Source: Ecdyonurus torrentis
Lineage: Eukaryota; Arthropoda; Insecta; Ephemeroptera; Heptageniidae
Length of the DNA stretch: 64,000 bases
Assembly (NCBI GenBank): GCA_949318235.1
Contig: OX439136.1
Coordinates: 359,495 to 423,494 of the forward strand
Reading direction: 5' to 3'
This document shows, piece by piece, positions 63,723-64,000 of the stretch. Position 1 is the stretch's first letter, and each line of letters begins with the position of its first letter. Below the pieces are notes generated by a model. It searched no databases and had not been told where the DNA came from. It saw nothing but the letters and a program-made list of their open reading frames with translations. The position numbers and the translations under genes were made by a program.

Positions 63723-64000
63723 GTATTATGCTATTATTTTTTATATATTTGTAGCATTATTAGTAACCAAAATACAAGCTCCAAAACACTAAATTTCGTG
63801 CGGAACAATTTTTTCTTGTTGCCGCTTTCTATCCGTAACAGTCGATAGGCTATTTTTATATAAAAAGGTAAAACATAAATACAAAATATCTATAATATTT
63901 AAAATTTATACTTACATTTCTTAATTTGTATTTAACTGCACACCAATTAAGAGAAATCACCAAGTTAATTTAAGTTCAGCACAATTTTAAGCAATAATCA

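Overview
This is an AT-rich animal window, most likely from an invertebrate. It has GT/AG introns, long microsatellites, mariner/Tc1-, hAT- and TTAA-type elements, and very many fold-back (palindromic) elements. Short 62-90 bp introns and an arthropod-style mariner transposase relic fit an arthropod, but I cannot name the species. There is one 200-base assembly gap (23039-23238).

One gene can be fully resolved. It lies on the minus strand between about 24971 and 17892. I placed eleven coding exons by splice sites; every junction keeps phase and the sum is 3810 bp, 1269 codons plus stop. In order, the protein has a Lys-rich N-terminus, about 190 residues of Asp-rich low complexity, a C2H2 zinc finger, a tyrosine-recombinase-like (Crypton/YR-type) domain with R, K, R, H and Tyr in order, a linker of unknown function, and a C-terminal SET plus post-SET methyltransferase-like domain of SUV4-20-like pattern. 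A recombinase fold joined to a histone-methyltransferase fold is the most notable thing in the window. The other coding trace is a single Kelch-repeat exon (3481-3698, plus strand), whose 3' part has been triplicated in tandem.

Layout: 1-3.2 kb, (TA)n and a composite fold-back; 3.5-5.6 kb, Kelch exon, minisatellites and two small fold-backs; 5.9-16.5 kb, a field of MITEs (TTAA family in four copies) and fold-backs with GA/CAGA microsatellites; 16.7-17.8 kb, a tandem array beside the 3' end of the gene; 17.9-25 kb, the zinc finger-recombinase-SET gene, three of whose introns carry fold-backs; 25.1-31.1 kb, a fold-back upstream of the gene and a Mutator-like element holding a nested palindrome and a hAT-like element; 31.2-34 kb, mostly empty AT-rich DNA with a (ACCC)n tract; 34.1-43.1 kb, a second composite fold-back with a 6.4 kb palindrome whose arms hold mirrored 128-bp tandem arrays; 44.2-47.0 kb, a 2.8 kb palindrome; 47-54 kb, TA-embedded fold-backs, a CACCGG-rich element and a 3.7 kb fold-back with a 33-bp array; 54.4-63.3 kb, an 8.9 kb palindrome with nested hAT, Mutator-like and mariner-like insertions; 63.4 kb, a hAT MITE.

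Apart from the SET/recombinase gene and the Kelch exon I see no credible host protein-coding sequence. Most long open frames are translations of microsatellites or tandem repeats.
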